Source of the DNA: Azolla caroliniana
Taxonomy: Eukaryota; Polypodiophyta
Reading direction: 5' to 3'
Assembly (NCBI GenBank): GCA_043228905.1
Contig: JBHGNT010000010.1
Span: 14,818,001 to 14,882,000, forward strand
Length of the DNA stretch: 64,000 bases
This document shows, piece after piece, positions 51,998 to 62,394 of this stretch. Within the stretch, counting starts at the first letter, position 1. Every line of letters starts with the position of its first letter. The translations under genes were made by a program, and so were the position numbers. The notes beneath the pieces are model-generated. The model saw only the letters and a list, made by a program, of their open reading frames with translations, did no database searches and was not told the origin of the DNA.

Positions 51998-54900
51998 ATG
52001 GAAGGCGGCGGTAGTGGGCCTCCGGGCATGATGGTGCTGAACGCGCAGAACTACGCCGACTGGAAGATAAAGATGGAGGATCTGCTCATTGTTCGGGACC
52101 TGTATGAACCGATCGACAGGTCGGAAATACCCAAGGGGGTACTTGAGACGGAGTGGAGGCTTCTGAACCGGAAAGCCGTTGCAACCATTCGGCAATACGT
52201 CGACGTGAGCGTTCTACAACACGTGGCGAACGACACCAACGCATATGAGATGTGGAGGAAGCTGTCGGGCCTCTACGAGAGGAAGAATGCGTTGAACCGG
52301 ACCTCCCTGATGAGAAAGATTGTGAACCTCAAGTACCGGGACGGCGAGAGTATGGTGGAACACGTAAGCACGTTCATGGGATTCGTGAACCAGCTTGCGG
52401 CGATCAAGTTCCCGTTGGAGGATGCAATGCAAGCCATCATCCTGATGTGTACATTGCCGGACAGCTGGGAGAACTTGGTGGTGACTCTCAGCACCTCCTG
52501 CACGGAAGACAACTTGTCCTTACAAACGGTAAAGACGAGTATTTTGAACGAAGAAGCGCGTCGGAGAGATAAAGAACCGGCCTCCGACTCGAAGGCGCTG
52601 CTTACCGAATCGGATCGGGGAAGACAATGGAACCGGAGTCCGCAAAGACGGGAGAAGTCGGGGACCCGGTCGCAGTCAAGAGGAAGGCCCACATGCTTCC
52701 ACTGTGGGAAGCCGGGGCACTTCCGGAAGAATTGTCGGCATTACCGAAAGGACAACGGAGCCGACGACACCGATTCGAAGAAGTCACCGGAGAGAAACGG
52801 TGCATACCGGGGAGCCACGGACCGGAGAGGTCCGGATCGGCGAGGGCAGGATCGGAAAGGAACGACGGCACTCGCGGCAAGTGAAGAAGAGATAATGCTT
52901 ATTACCGAAGAGAGGGAGCTGAACCTTGCCGGTGTAGAGATGACCTGGGTGGTCGATTCCGGAGCGTCGTTCCACCTGACCCCGGAGAAGAAATACTTCT
53001 CATCCTACACAGCCGGTGAGCACGGCTGTGTCCGGATGGGAAATGAAGGCACATGCCGGATTGCCGGCATAGGAGACGTGTGGCTGATGACATCAACCGG
53101 ATGCAAGATGCTGCTGAAGGATGTGCGACACGTTCCGGAGGTCCGATTGAACCTGATCTCGGCCGGGAGGCTAGATGATGAAGGCTACACGGGTAGCATC
53201 CGGAACGGTGTCATGAAGTTCAGCAAGGGGAGCCTGATAGTGGCTCGGGCCCGGAAGGTCAACACACTGTACCTGATGAATGCCCGGTTATGTCTGGAAG
53301 AGCTGAATGTGGCAGCCGACACTGCCGGTGAGCTGTGGCACAAAAGACTGTGCCACATGAGTGAGAAGGGGATGAAGAGGCTTGCAGAAGACAACCTTAT
53401 TCCAGTGAAGCATGTGCACCTGGAGAAGTGCACCGACTGTCTGGCCGGTAAGCAAAACCGGACCTCCTTCCACTCAAGGCCACCGACGAGACGTAGCGCA
53501 CCATTGGAGTTGGTGCACACCGATGTGTGTCAGGTAGAAACGAAGTCACATGGCGGAGCCCAGTACTTCGTAACATTCATTGATGATCACAGCCGGAAGC
53601 TGTGGACGGCCCCGTTGAAGACAAAGGACCAAGTATTGTCCGTCTTCAAAGATCTCCACGCGAGAGTGGAAAGGGAATCCGGCAAGAAGCTGAAAGCGAT
53701 ACGAGCGGATAACGGAGGGGAATACCGGGGGCAGTTCCAGGAGTACTGCCGCTCGAAGGGAATCCGGCTCGAGTTTACCGTGCCGAAGACGCCGGAACTG
53801 AACGGGCTGGCCGAGAGGATGAACCGGACCATAATGGAGAGGGTCCGGAGTATGCTGGCGCATGCGAAATTACCCAAGGGATTTTGGGCTGAGGCAATGT
53901 CGACGGCGACATATGTGATAAACAGATCACCCTCAGTACCTTTGGACGGAGACACGCCGCAGAGAGTGTGGACCGGTAAGGAAGTGTCCTACCGGCATCT
54001 GAAGGTGTTCGGGTGTCTCGCATACGTGCATGTGGCAAAGGACCGGAGAGGAAAGTTAGATCCAAAGACCCGGCCATGCATATTCCTCGGTTACGGCGAC
54101 GACGAGTTCGGCTACCGAGTATGGGACCCGGTCGACAAGAAGATATTCAGGAGTCGAGACATCATCTTCATGGAGGACGAGACACTCGCCGACTGGGAGT
54201 CGGAGAAGAAGATGAAGAGCTCAAAGTCGACCGGTGAGGATCAACTCTACGAGGAGCAGTCCCGACCGGCAAGGGACCGGTTAGCACTCGAGGATCCGGC
54301 CGAAGACGGTGAAGAAACAGAACCGGCCGAAGAAGATGAAAATGATACCGGAACCGGCCCCGATCCCGAAATGGATTCGGATGAAGAAGAATCGGAAGAA
54401 CCGGTTACCGAAGCTCTGGAACGGAGATATCCTCTAAGAGAGAGAAGGGCCCCCCGGAGATTTCCGGAACCAGAGCACGTGCTGCTAACCGACGAAGGGG
54501 AGCCGGAGAGCTTTGAAGAAGCAAAGCACGACACCCAGAGCCGCAGGTGGTTGAGTGCCATGCAGGACGAGATGGATTCCCTGCATGAGAACCACACATA
54601 TGAACTTGTGGAGTTGCCGAAAGGAAAGCGGGCACTTCGAAACAAGTGGGTGTTCAAGCTGAAACCGGGAGATGCCGGAAACCCCCCGAGATACAAAGCC
54701 CGGATCGTGGTGAAGGGGTTTCAGCAGAAGAAGGGCGTCGACTTCGACGAGATATTTGCCCCGGTAGTGAAGATGACCTCCATCCGGACGGTGCTGAGCA
54801 TAGCGGCAAGCATGGACCTTGAGGTAGAACAGATGGACGTGAAGACGGCATTCCTTCACGGTGACCTCGAAGAAGAGATCTACATGCAGCAACCGGAAGG

Positions 54901-56071
54901 ATTCGAGAAGAAAGGGAAGGAGCACCTGGTATGCCGGTTGAAGAAGAGCCTTTACGGACTGAAGCAGGCTCCCCGGCAATGGTACCGGAAGTTCGACTCC
55001 TTCATGACCGACGAAGGGTACCTCAAAACGCAGTCTGACCACTGCGTGTTTGTGAAGAAGTTCGAAGGAGGAGACTTTCTAATACTCCTCCTGTACGTGG
55101 ACGACATGTTGATCGTCGGACGAGACCAGGTCAAGATACGGATGCTGAAGAAGGCTCTTCACCGAACCTTCTCAATGAAGGACTTGGGTCCGGCGAGACA
55201 AATACTAGGGATGCACATCATCCGGGACCGGAGCAAGAAGCAGTTGTGGCTGTCACAAGAGAAGTACGTGACAAAGGTGCTTCAACGGTTCAACATGTCG
55301 GAAGCAAGACCGGTCGGATCAACCCTACCGGCAAACTGCAAGCTGTCCAGCAAGCAAAGTCCCAAGACAAAGGCTGAAAAGGAGGATATGATGAAAGTGC
55401 CGTATGCCTCAGCCGTCGGGAGCTTGATGTATGCCATGGTGTGTACGAGACCGGACATAGGATATGCAGTCGGAGTGGTGAGCCGGTACATGAGCAATCC
55501 CGGCAAAGAGCATTGGAACGCGGCCAAATGGATACTCCGATACCTGAAGGGCACGGCAAACATGTGCCTCCGATTCGGCTCCGGCAAGCCCGAACTCGAC
55601 GGCTTCACCGATTCGGATATGTCGGCTGATGCAGATACCAGCCGGTCCACATCAGGGTATGTGATGACGTATGCAGGGGGAGCTGTTTCATGGCAGTCGA
55701 GGCTGCAGAAGACGGTTGCGTTGTCAACCACGGAGGCGGAGTACATGGCGGCTGTTGAAGCCGGCAAGGAAATAATATGGATGAAGGACTTCATTAGAGA
55801 GCTCGGTATCCAACAGGAGGAGTACCGACTCTACTGCGACAGTCAGAGTGCAATCCACCTTGCGAAGAACGCGGCCTATCACTCCCGGACGAAGCACATC
55901 CAGCGTAGATACCACTGGATCCGGGAAAGGATAGAAGACAAGGAGTTCGTGCTGGCGAAGATCCACACGGACGAGAACGGCTCAGATATGCTGACCAAAG
56001 TGCTCACACCCGACAAGCTGGAAGCATGCCGGAAGAGGATCGGATTGGAGAGACATCCCATGCCGAAGTGA
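51998..56071 (+). CDS. copia-beta Gag-Pol polyprotein
   Basis: 1357 aa from ATG at 51998 (MEGGGSGPPG); the frame is open back to 51911 but with no ATG there. Gag about 15-215 (NAQNYADWKIKMEDLL, EMWRKLSGLYERKNAL). Zinc knuckle CFHCGKPGHFRKNC from residue 233. Protease WVVDSGASFHL with Asp at 320. GAG-pre-integrase ELWHKRLCHM and CTDCLAGKQNRTSF. Integrase LVHTDVC, RADNGGEYRG and LNGLAERMNRT (D, D, E all present). RT KGVDFDEIFAPVVKMTS and YVDD at 1033-1036. RNase H DGFTDSDMSADADTSRST and ALSTTEAEYMA. All catalytic residues look intact. The single frame implies one polyprotein cut by its own protease. Confidence 0.95.
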   Translation: MEGGGSGPPGMMVLNAQNYADWKIKMEDLLIVRDLYEPIDRSEIPKGVLETEWRLLNRKAVATIRQYVDVSVLQHVANDTNAYEMWRKLSGLYERKNALNRTSLMRKIVNLKYRDGESMVEHVSTFMGFVNQLAAIKFPLEDAMQAIILMCTLPDSWENLVVTLSTSCTEDNLSLQTVKTSILNEEARRRDKEPASDSKALLTESDRGRQWNRSPQRREKSGTRSQSRGRPTCFHCGKPGHFRKNCRHYRKDNGADDTDSKKSPERNGAYRGATDRRGPDRRGQDRKGTTALAASEEEIMLITEERELNLAGVEMTWVVDSGASFHLTPEKKYFSSYTAGEHGCVRMGNEGTCRIAGIGDVWLMTSTGCKMLLKDVRHVPEVRLNLISAGRLDDEGYTGSIRNGVMKFSKGSLIVARARKVNTLYLMNARLCLEELNVAADTAGELWHKRLCHMSEKGMKRLAEDNLIPVKHVHLEKCTDCLAGKQNRTSFHSRPPTRRSAPLELVHTDVCQVETKSHGGAQYFVTFIDDHSRKLWTAPLKTKDQVLSVFKDLHARVERESGKKLKAIRADNGGEYRGQFQEYCRSKGIRLEFTVPKTPELNGLAERMNRTIMERVRSMLAHAKLPKGFWAEAMSTATYVINRSPSVPLDGDTPQRVWTGKEVSYRHLKVFGCLAYVHVAKDRRGKLDPKTRPCIFLGYGDDEFGYRVWDPVDKKIFRSRDIIFMEDETLADWESEKKMKSSKSTGEDQLYEEQSRPARDRLALEDPAEDGEETEPAEEDENDTGTGPDPEMDSDEEESEEPVTEALERRYPLRERRAPRRFPEPEHVLLTDEGEPESFEEAKHDTQSRRWLSAMQDEMDSLHENHTYELVELPKGKRALRNKWVFKLKPGDAGNPPRYKARIVVKGFQQKKGVDFDEIFAPVVKMTSIRTVLSIAASMDLEVEQMDVKTAFLHGDLEEEIYMQQPEGFEKKGKEHLVCRLKKSLYGLKQAPRQWYRKFDSFMTDEGYLKTQSDHCVFVKKFEGGDFLILLLYVDDMLIVGRDQVKIRMLKKALHRTFSMKDLGPARQILGMHIIRDRSKKQLWLSQEKYVTKVLQRFNMSEARPVGSTLPANCKLSSKQSPKTKAEKEDMMKVPYASAVGSLMYAMVCTRPDIGYAVGVVSRYMSNPGKEHWNAAKWILRYLKGTANMCLRFGSGKPELDGFTDSDMSADADTSRSTSGYVMTYAGGAVSWQSRLQKTVALSTTEAEYMAAVEAGKEIIWMKDFIRELGIQQEEYRLYCDSQSAIHLAKNAAYHSRTKHIQRRYHWIRERIEDKEFVLAKIHTDENGSDMLTKVLTPDKLEACRKRIGLERHPMPK

Positions 56072-56081
56072 AGGGGGAGTT

Positions 56082-56482
56082 TGTTGGGATTTCGGTCCCT
56101 CCGGATGGGATGTCCGGAGATGAATGACGGCAAGCCCGGAGGCTGTTACCGAACCGTATGATGAAGAGTACCCGGCATGAAGCCGGATGAAGAGTACCCG
56201 GCTACGGATCCGGATGATGAAGACCCCGGTTACGGAGCCGGATGATGAAGACCCCGGTTACGGAGCCGGATGCTGAAGACCCCGGTTACGGAGCCGGATG
56301 ACGTATGTACCCGGAGAGAGATCCGGATACGGGGACATATCTGTGAATATGTTTGCCAAGGGCCCTTGAGGCTATATTTGTAAATAGCCCGAAAGTCATA
56401 TATGTATAAATATGACTTAGGGCAAACAGTTTTGGTTGTTGCTCATTTTATGTTTTCAGCCGAGAGAGCGAAGTGTGAGCAG

Positions 56483-56524
<42 letters not shown>

Positions 56525-56796
56525 GAGGTCGACGCCTCTGTGTATTGCCGCCGCCTGTGGCGAAGACAGTGAGCTCAAGGTCGTTGCCTTGAAGCTTCAC
56601 CATTGTACATCCCTGTTCATAGTGATAGTTGGAGTTGTGCACTCCCGTGGTTTTTCCCGTTTAGGGTTTTCCACGTTATACCCTGTGTATTCGTCTCTCG
56701 TGTCTTTCTCTGTATTTCCTATTTTCTGCTGCATTGATCCGTGTTGGCCCGGTTGTGGCCGGGAGGCGAAAGATTTGATAGCGTCAAATCTCAACA
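56082..56796 (+). repeat. 3' LTR of copia-beta
   Basis: 715 bp, same ends and internal repeats as the 5' LTR, directly after the polypurine tract and before the TSD AATGG. Confidence 0.92.
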
Positions 56797-58407
56797 AATG
56801 GATCAACATGCATCAAAATTGGTGCGAATGTAAATGCTTGCTTTAATCCTTCAAATGCAGAGTTTGCATTTATACTCCACACAAATGGTTGATTCTTCTG
56901 TGTCAGTTGAGTGAGGGGCAATACGATCTTTGAATAGTCTTTGATGAACTTGCGATAAAAGTTTGTGAACCCTAAAAAACATTGTACATCTCGCACAGAC
57001 TGTGGTGTTTGCCAATCCAACACTGTTTGAACCTTTGCTGGATCCATAGAGATGCCATGTGAAGAGACTATGTACCCCAAAAATTCCACTTGACGCTGGT
57101 CAAAGCTACACTTCTCCAATTTTGCATAGAGACCATATTCACGCAACCGTTGCAAAGCTTGTCGAATGTGTATATCATAATCCTCTTGAGTTTTTGAGTA
57201 GATCAAGATATTATCTAGGTAAATTATGACGAAAATATCAAGGAAATCTCGAAAAATGTCATTCGCCATATGTGGAAAACTGTTGGTGCATTCGTGAGAC
57301 CAAATGGCATCACTGTATACTCAAAATGGCCATAGCGAGTACGAAAAGCAGTCTTCCATTCATCCCTAGGACGAATTCGAACAAGATTGTAAGCACCTCG
57401 AAGATCTAACTTTGTGAAATACTTAGCTCCATTGAGGCGTACCAGAAGGCCCGAAATCAATGGTAGAGCATATCGGTTTCGAATAGTTACTTTATTCAAT
57501 CCTCGATAATCCACGACCAGACGAAGCAAACCATCTTTCTTCTTAACGAAAAATATGGGTGCGCCGGCAGGTGATCTTGAATGCTGGATAAACCCATTCG
57601 CCAAGTTCTCATCAATATATTCCCGAAGAACCTCTAACTCTGTGGGTGAAAGATTATAAATTGGCCCCCATGGAGGCTCTTTTCCGGGCTGCAAATCAAT
57701 CGGGCAATCATATGGTCGATGCTCTGGTAGTCTATTGGCCTTCACCTTATCAAAAACATCGGAGAATTCTATATATTTCTTTAGTAGTTGGACCCCCGAT
57801 TCTTGTGAGCTCGATGTGGGAGTTGCTAAAACTGCGAACACCAACATGTCTTCCTTTCGTCCTTCCTCACGTAATTGATGTATAGAGATTGTCGAAATCT
57901 TTTGGAATGTCATATCCTTTGTTGGAGTTTTAAGAGGCTCAGAATGTATTGTGACTTCTTCGATGGTTCTTTTTCTCCAATCAATAGTTGGGTTATGTAG
58001 CTCAAACCATGGAAGACCAAGAACTAGGGAGTGCTCTGGACTACTAATGATGTTGAATGAGATGACACTAGCCAAATTGCCTAGGACTACATGAATTGGT
58101 TCAGACTCTTCAACTATATCACCTGATGCTATGGGGCGTCCATCAATGACTCCGACTGACACTGGGCTTGGGAGCTTATGCAACTGAATATTATGCATTA
58201 CAGCAAACTCACGATCCATGAAACAAGAGTTGGCTCCAGAGTCTAAGAGGGCAGAAGCTGGGACTCGATGGCACCTAGATGTGTTAAGCTCAACTTGTGC
58301 AGAGAAAACTCGACTAACTTGACCGGATGAAATGGAACCACAACTAGGGATGGACGTTACATGCCTAGGGTTGTCCAACCAAATGGCTCCAATTTTGGCC
58401 AGACTTA
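56797..58407 (-). pseudogene. G2 Pol proximal part: protease and RT
   Basis: Reading from the frameshift site: protease [66 protein letters not shown] and [10 protein letters not shown] frameshift near 57270 then leads to [11 protein letters not shown] and [13 protein letters not shown]. The second catalytic Asp of YLDD is Asn. The segment ends at HVDP where copia-beta entered (56797). Confidence 0.87.
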
Positions 58408-58417
58408 CTCGTTTAAC
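58373..58417 (-). promoter_or_regulatory. -1 frameshift signal of G2
   Basis: In the sense direction G TTA AAC (58417-58411), spacer GAGTAA including the gag stop (58407-58405), then an 11-bp stem of 58404-58394 (GTCTGGCCAAA) with 58383-58373 (TTTGGTTGGAC) containing three G-U pairs. Same heptamer, same spacer length and same stem length as in G1. Confidence 0.75.
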
Positions 58418-59523
58418 ACATCATCTAATTGGCTCAAGACATCAAATGTAATTTTATGACAGGGACTACCAGGCCTACTTGGGTTACGAGAAGGCGGGGC
58501 AGAAATTGAGATGGGATTGTCATGAGCACTTACTTGGTTAACTTGTCGTTGTGGTTTATGTGGACAATTCATAGCAATATGCCCTGGACCACCACAATAG
58601 AGGCATAGACGATTCACTCGCCGTCGTTGCTTTTCAGCATCCGATAATGGTCCTCGATGTCATGTTGTCTCGATTTCCATTGGAGTAGGGCCTTCCACCA
58701 CACTTGACTTTGATACTTGGGGTGGAGTTGCAACCACCGAAGCATATGTTTCTGTTGGTCGAAAACGTAACATTTGTTGGCGCTCAAAACGCCGCTCAAA
58801 TAAGCGATTGTCACATCGCACGGCCCGACTTACTGCTTTAGTAAGAGATTTTGGATCATCATGGAAGGTAAGAAGTAAATCCTTCACATCATTGCGTAGA
58901 CCTTGACGAAATTGGTCCATTAATGCTGCCTCGTCCCATGGAATATTACATGCTAGAAGGCGAAAATCTGCAGCATAAGCGGAAGCAGGACGATCTCCTT
59001 GTCGTAATCGCCGAATTTTGTTTATTGCAGTCCTCATACTATCAGTGTCTCCAAAGTTGGCTTGGAACTCATTAATAAACCCTTCAAAATCTTCTAATAA
59101 TGGTGAGTGCTTCTCTAGGAGTGGTGCAAACCACGCTAATGCGGTACCCGTTAACAAGGTACCAACTAGACCCACACGAGCAACATCAGTTGGGTAACGG
59201 CTAGGATGCAATTTAATCACAAGCCGTACTTGATTTAAAAATCCACGAAACTGAGACCTTGTAGCATCAAACTTGGCCGGTAGACTAATCTTGGGTTCCT
59301 TTGGCGAGGTTTGAACTTCCGCCGCTTGTCGTTGCAATAGAGTAGTCTCCAATTGATGCACCCGTTGAGATAATTCTTCATATTGTTGTACTTTTTCAGC
59401 ACTTACTTGTTGTAGGTCTCCCAACAATCTTTGATTTTCATGCTCTAGTGCCACGAATTTGGTTGTTTGCATTTCGAGCTCGGAGAGAACACGCATATAT
59501 TCTTGCTTGTTGACGGACTCCAT
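58405..59523 (-). pseudogene. gag: G2 Gag, one nonsense codon
   Basis: ATG at 59523 (MESVNKQEYMRVLSELEM). Coiled coil about 15-75, capsid with FDATRSQFRGFLNQVRL, HPSRYPTDVARVGLVGTLL and ALAWFAPLLE, zinc knuckle CLYCGGPGHIAMNC. A TGA at 58662-58660 replaces the Arg codon found in G1 (TRRRGPLSE). Apart from that the frame is open to the TAA at 58407-58405. The capsid is of the same Tf1/sushi-like type as G1. Confidence 0.88.
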
Positions 59524-59603
59524 AGTTGCGATAGAAAATTGCTAGATTTGGTTGAATAAGGTTAAGATAAGAAGAAGAAGTTGGAGAAGAAGAAAAGAGA
59601 TAG

Positions 59604-59614
59604 ATTCGGTTCAA
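59604..59614 (-). promoter_or_regulatory. G2 primer binding site (self-complementary)
   Basis: Sense TTGAACCGAAT begins two bases (GT) after the LTR end. It pairs with the sense sequence ATTCGGTTCAA at 59779-59769, which starts 33 nt after the first T of the TATA box (59812). Confidence 0.72.
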
Positions 59615-59616
59615 AC

Positions 59617-60049
59617 TGTCGTGACTTGAGAATAGGAGAGAAAAATAAGATGACAGTAGAAGGTAGAGGGAGAGAGAGAGAGACAAAGAACACTAGAAAT
59701 GGAAAGAGAGTTTATATTATAAGAGAGCAAGGATTACAAAGAGTAGGCTAAGGGGCTACAAACTGGTGTTGAACCGAATGAGTTGTGATGAATGAATAGA
59801 CACCTATTTATAGGTCCTTATGGAGTATTCTGGAATGTTCTAGAATATTTTAGATATTTATGATATTTAATATAATCATGGAATATCCTAGAATGTTCTA
59901 GAATACTCTAAATGTCTTGTAAGAACTAATAATACATTTATTATAACTATACATCATATATGTTAGTACAATGGTTAAAGGTCTAACATATAGACCAAGA
60001 CGTCTTGAGCTCGAATCCTTGTAAGGCCAAAATGTATGTCATCATGACA
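59617..60049 (-). repeat. 5' LTR of G2
   Basis: 433 bp. In sense order: antisense tRNA-like module (A-box near 59963-59981, B-box near 60007-60018 on the plus strand), two heat-shock-element clusters (59881-59905 and 59828-59845), TATAAATAG (59812-59804), self-primer (59779-59769), GA/CT tract. Confidence 0.88.
59828..59845 (-). promoter_or_regulatory. Heat-shock elements of G2
   Basis: Four perfect alternating units (TTC, GAA, TTC, GAA at 59828, 59833, 59838, 59843 on the plus strand) lie about 16 bp upstream of the TATA box. A second cluster (GAA, TCC, GAA, TTC, GAA at 59881-59903) lies farther upstream. Confidence 0.72.
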
Positions 60050-60054
60050 GGAGC

Positions 60055-60204
60055 CGCTTCGGCGGGTCGGTCTTCATGCGTTCCTTTGATGTAGCTCCAA
60101 TAGCCTTGTCCGACAAGGTATTGGTGCATCTTGTACTCCCAAGATGCGAAGTTGTTTCGATCCAATTTCTCGGTAGGGAGAGCGCTCCCCATTTGAGTAT
60201 TCAT
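60055..60204 (-). pseudogene. gag: copia-B gag, proximal part
   Basis: ATG at 60204: MNTQMGSALPTEKLDRNNFA, then KMHQYLVGQGYWSYIKGTHE and DRPAEAAP, where G2 inserted. It continues at 48830. The first 35 residues match copia-A Gag (4804) almost exactly. Confidence 0.87.
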
Positions 60205-60351
60205 TATGTCGATTCTTCTTCTTCTTCTTCTCTCTTCGAATGCGAGCTATGTAGCGAAGCTACAATAGCTATGAGCCGGTTCTTGGTCGTCGGCGTGGAG
60301 CACAACACACGATCACGATGAGGCGAATGGGCTAGATCGTGCTACCAAATC

Positions 60352-60363
60352 GCTCTGATACCA
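60352..60363 (-). promoter_or_regulatory. Primer binding site of copia-B
   Basis: Sense TGGTATCAGAGC directly after the 5' LTR end. Confidence 0.9.
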
Positions 60364-60738
60364 TGTAAAGAATCAAGAGATGGATTCTTGTGAAGCGGAA
60401 GAGATATGAGTTATGTGAGTGTATGAGAGAGAGAGAGAGAGAGAGACAAGAAATACACAAGGTAAAAGTATATTGACAAAGGAGAAAGACTTAACATTAT
60501 ACAAGGTGGGAGGAGGGTGCTTTATGTAGTCACCCTCTCTCTTCATTAACTACAAGCCTCATGGAGCATGGGGAATGTGAAAGCTCATAAGTTATGTGTC
60601 ATAGAATATGATTCTATGACTCATACTAAATGCTAGAATACAAAGTGGTGACATAATGGTGACTCTTGACCGTTGGAGTGTCTATTCACTCTCAAGGTGA
60701 GTTCACACACTAGACCAAGTTCAGCTTGATTCTCAACA
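60364..60738 (-). repeat. 5' LTR of copia-B
   Basis: 375 bp, 16 bp shorter than the 3' LTR, chiefly because of a shorter (GA)n tract (60426-60446). Flanked on the right by the TSD GAATT. Confidence 0.9.
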
Positions 60739-61228
60739 GAATTAACAGAAATCAGAAAGTTTGACAAATTTCATTAAGAAAGGAAAAGAAAAATTACAAT
60801 CTATCCCAAGCTTGGGATTGCCAAAGTTTTAGCTTATGGAGGTTGATAGGTTAAGGTTTTTGAAATATGGCTTAGATAAAAAACTAATAATTTAGGAATT
60901 ATCGAGAGATAGCTTAGATAAGAAAAATTAGGGTTTTTGAGAGATATGGCTTCCGTAAGGAAATTAGGGTTTATGGCTTCGATAAGAAAATTAGGGTTTA
61001 TTCCCCCAAAAGATGACGTCGATTGCCTAAGGACCATTAGGATCTATGGATGATTGAGAGATAACTTTTCTCCTCCCTTCTCGCACTTGCATGAGGGAAC
61101 TCCAATTTCCATCTTGAGTTCAATTGCATGCATCCACATGACCTTTACTTTACATAAAGTTTGACTTTAGTTGCATGTGTTCACATAACCTTTACTTTAC
61201 TTTACTTTAGATCGGTCGCATGATCCTA
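60739..61228 (+). repeat. Gypsy LTR-like arm, middle piece
   Basis: It continues the arm that starts at 43940. It contains repeated TTAGGGTTT motifs (60925-61000) and TTTACTTTAC runs. The reverse complement is found at about 62540-63222. The solo LTR at 61229 interrupts it. Confidence 0.72.
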
Positions 61229-61952
61229 TGAAAGGACTACATGCTTCCGAAAGCAACGCTTGGCCACAACCGAGTCTAGGATCAAACATAGAAAAAACGG
61301 GTAATGTACGCACGACACAATAAAGAGAAGAGTACACAGGATGTTTACGTGGAAAACCCAAACACGGGAAAAACCACGGCAGTCCACAGATTGCAAACTA
61401 TCACTATGTTACAATATACAATAGATGAACACAGAGGCAACGACCTCTTGTTCATTGTCTTCGCTACATGCGGCGGTTACAACAAAGACAACGTCCTCTT
61501 CGTCTCTCACTCTCTCTCTCTCTCTCTCTCTGTACACGGTTGCACTCAAATCTTGCACCAACAAGAATGACCACTACTACCCGCTAAGTTTGCCCTAAGT
61601 CATATTTATACTAATATGACTTTTCGGCTATTTACAAATATAGCCCCAATGGACTCTCAGAAACATATTTACGAATATGTCCCTTCATCCGGTGAGCACT
61701 TCTCACCGGGCCTTCACAATCCGGCTCTTGCCGGGCACTCGTCATCCGGTTCTCACCGGGTCTTCATCATCCGGCTCTTGCCGGGCACTCGTCATCCGGT
61801 TCTCACCGGGTCTTCACCATCCGACTCTTGTCGGGCACTCGTCATCTGGTTCTCACCGGGTCTTCCGTTGCCGGGTACTCCACATCCGGTTCTCATTGGG
61901 TCTTCCATTGCCGGGTGCTCCTATCCCATCCGGAGGGATCTGTTTCCTAACA
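61229..61952 (-). mobile_element. Solo copia LTR in the gypsy arm
   Basis: 724 bp, sense TGTTAGGAAACAG to GTAGTCCTTTCA on the minus strand, TSD TCCTA at 61224-61228 and 61953-61957. Internal landmarks match the copia-beta LTR (CCCTCCGGATGGGAT, CCGTGGTTTTTCCC). A tandem array of about 50-bp CCGGTTCTCACCGG units fills 61685-61930. Confidence 0.85.
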
Positions 61953-62110
61953 TCCTATCATCCGTAAAGTTAGGCCCATGCATGATCCGTTCGTCTCGAC
62001 CGTCGCCCGATCCAATCTGTCCGGTTGCATCCGTCTCGACTGTTGCCCTATCCAATCCGTCCGGTTCGGTTCCAATTCTGGTTCCATTGCCGTCCAGTTC
62101 CGGTTCCAAT
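61953..62110 (+). repeat. Gypsy arm, right piece of left arm
   Basis: Similarity to the reverse complement of 62400-62540 resumes exactly after the TSD (ATCCTATCATCCGTAAAG versus its inverted copy). It fades around a CCGGTTCC-rich stretch near 62110. Confidence 0.65.
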
Positions 62111-62380
62111 AAGTTTGAAGCGGTATCGCTGGCCAAATTAGGTCGACGCGGGCCCAAGGGAAAAGAAGCGTATAGATGTTTGTGGTGCGATAGCTTCGAG
62201 CACTCGCTAAGGGAGTGCACTGACTTGCAAGACGCGATTCGCAAGAATGTCGTTTATTTGGACGACAACATGATTCATTCGAGCGAGACCCGGAAGCCAC
62301 TACGAGTGAACTTTGGAAGAGGAAGACGCAAGGCATGTGGACGCTATGCATTATGCCTCATCGGTCGGGATACGAGTTAG
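62111..62380 (+). pseudogene. Gypsy Gag-like zinc-knuckle fragment
   Basis: Plus-strand reading AVSLAKLGRRGPKGKEAYR, CLWCDSFEHSLREC, then TDLQDAIRKNVVYLDDN and KPLRVNFGRG. The CX2CX4HX4C pattern is exact. This resembles the nucleocapsid region of gypsy Gag-Pol polyproteins. It stops at TAG (62378-62380). No capsid domain is seen upstream, so it is a remnant. Confidence 0.55.
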
Positions 62381-62394
62381 AAGAGAGAATCTAA

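Larger units (their letters stand above)
51252..56796 (+). mobile_element. Intact Ty1/copia element copia-beta
   Basis: 715-bp LTRs (51252-51966 and 56082-56796) with no difference I could see, TSD AATGG, PBS TGGTATCAGAGC (51970-51981), one uninterrupted polyprotein and a GAAGGGGGAG polypurine tract (56070-56079). It is inserted antisense in the RNase H region of G2 and is the youngest layer of the nest. It appears fully equipped for autonomous transposition. Confidence 0.95.
48831..60049 (-). mobile_element. Ty3/gypsy chromovirus G2 (interrupted)
   Basis: Minus strand. 5' LTR 59617-60049, self-complementary PBS, gag, frameshift signal, pol with copia-beta inserted in RNase H (51252-56796, TSD AATGG), polypurine tract 49232-49245, 3' LTR 48831-49231, TSD GGAGC. 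Related to G1 in every domain but clearly a different family. A few point lesions and YLDN in the RT active site indicate it is dead. Confidence 0.9.
44038..60738 (-). mobile_element. Ty1/copia element copia-B (nested, decayed)
   Basis: Minus strand. LTRs 60364-60738 (5') and 44038-44428 (3'), TSD GAATT (44033-44037 and 60739-60743), iMet PBS (60352-60363), polypurine tract at 44429-44440. Coding order from 60204: gag, [G2 insertion 48831-60049], rest of gag, protease, integrase, RT, RNase H. It is the same family as copia-A. The LTRs differ mainly in the length of a GA tract. Confidence 0.9.
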
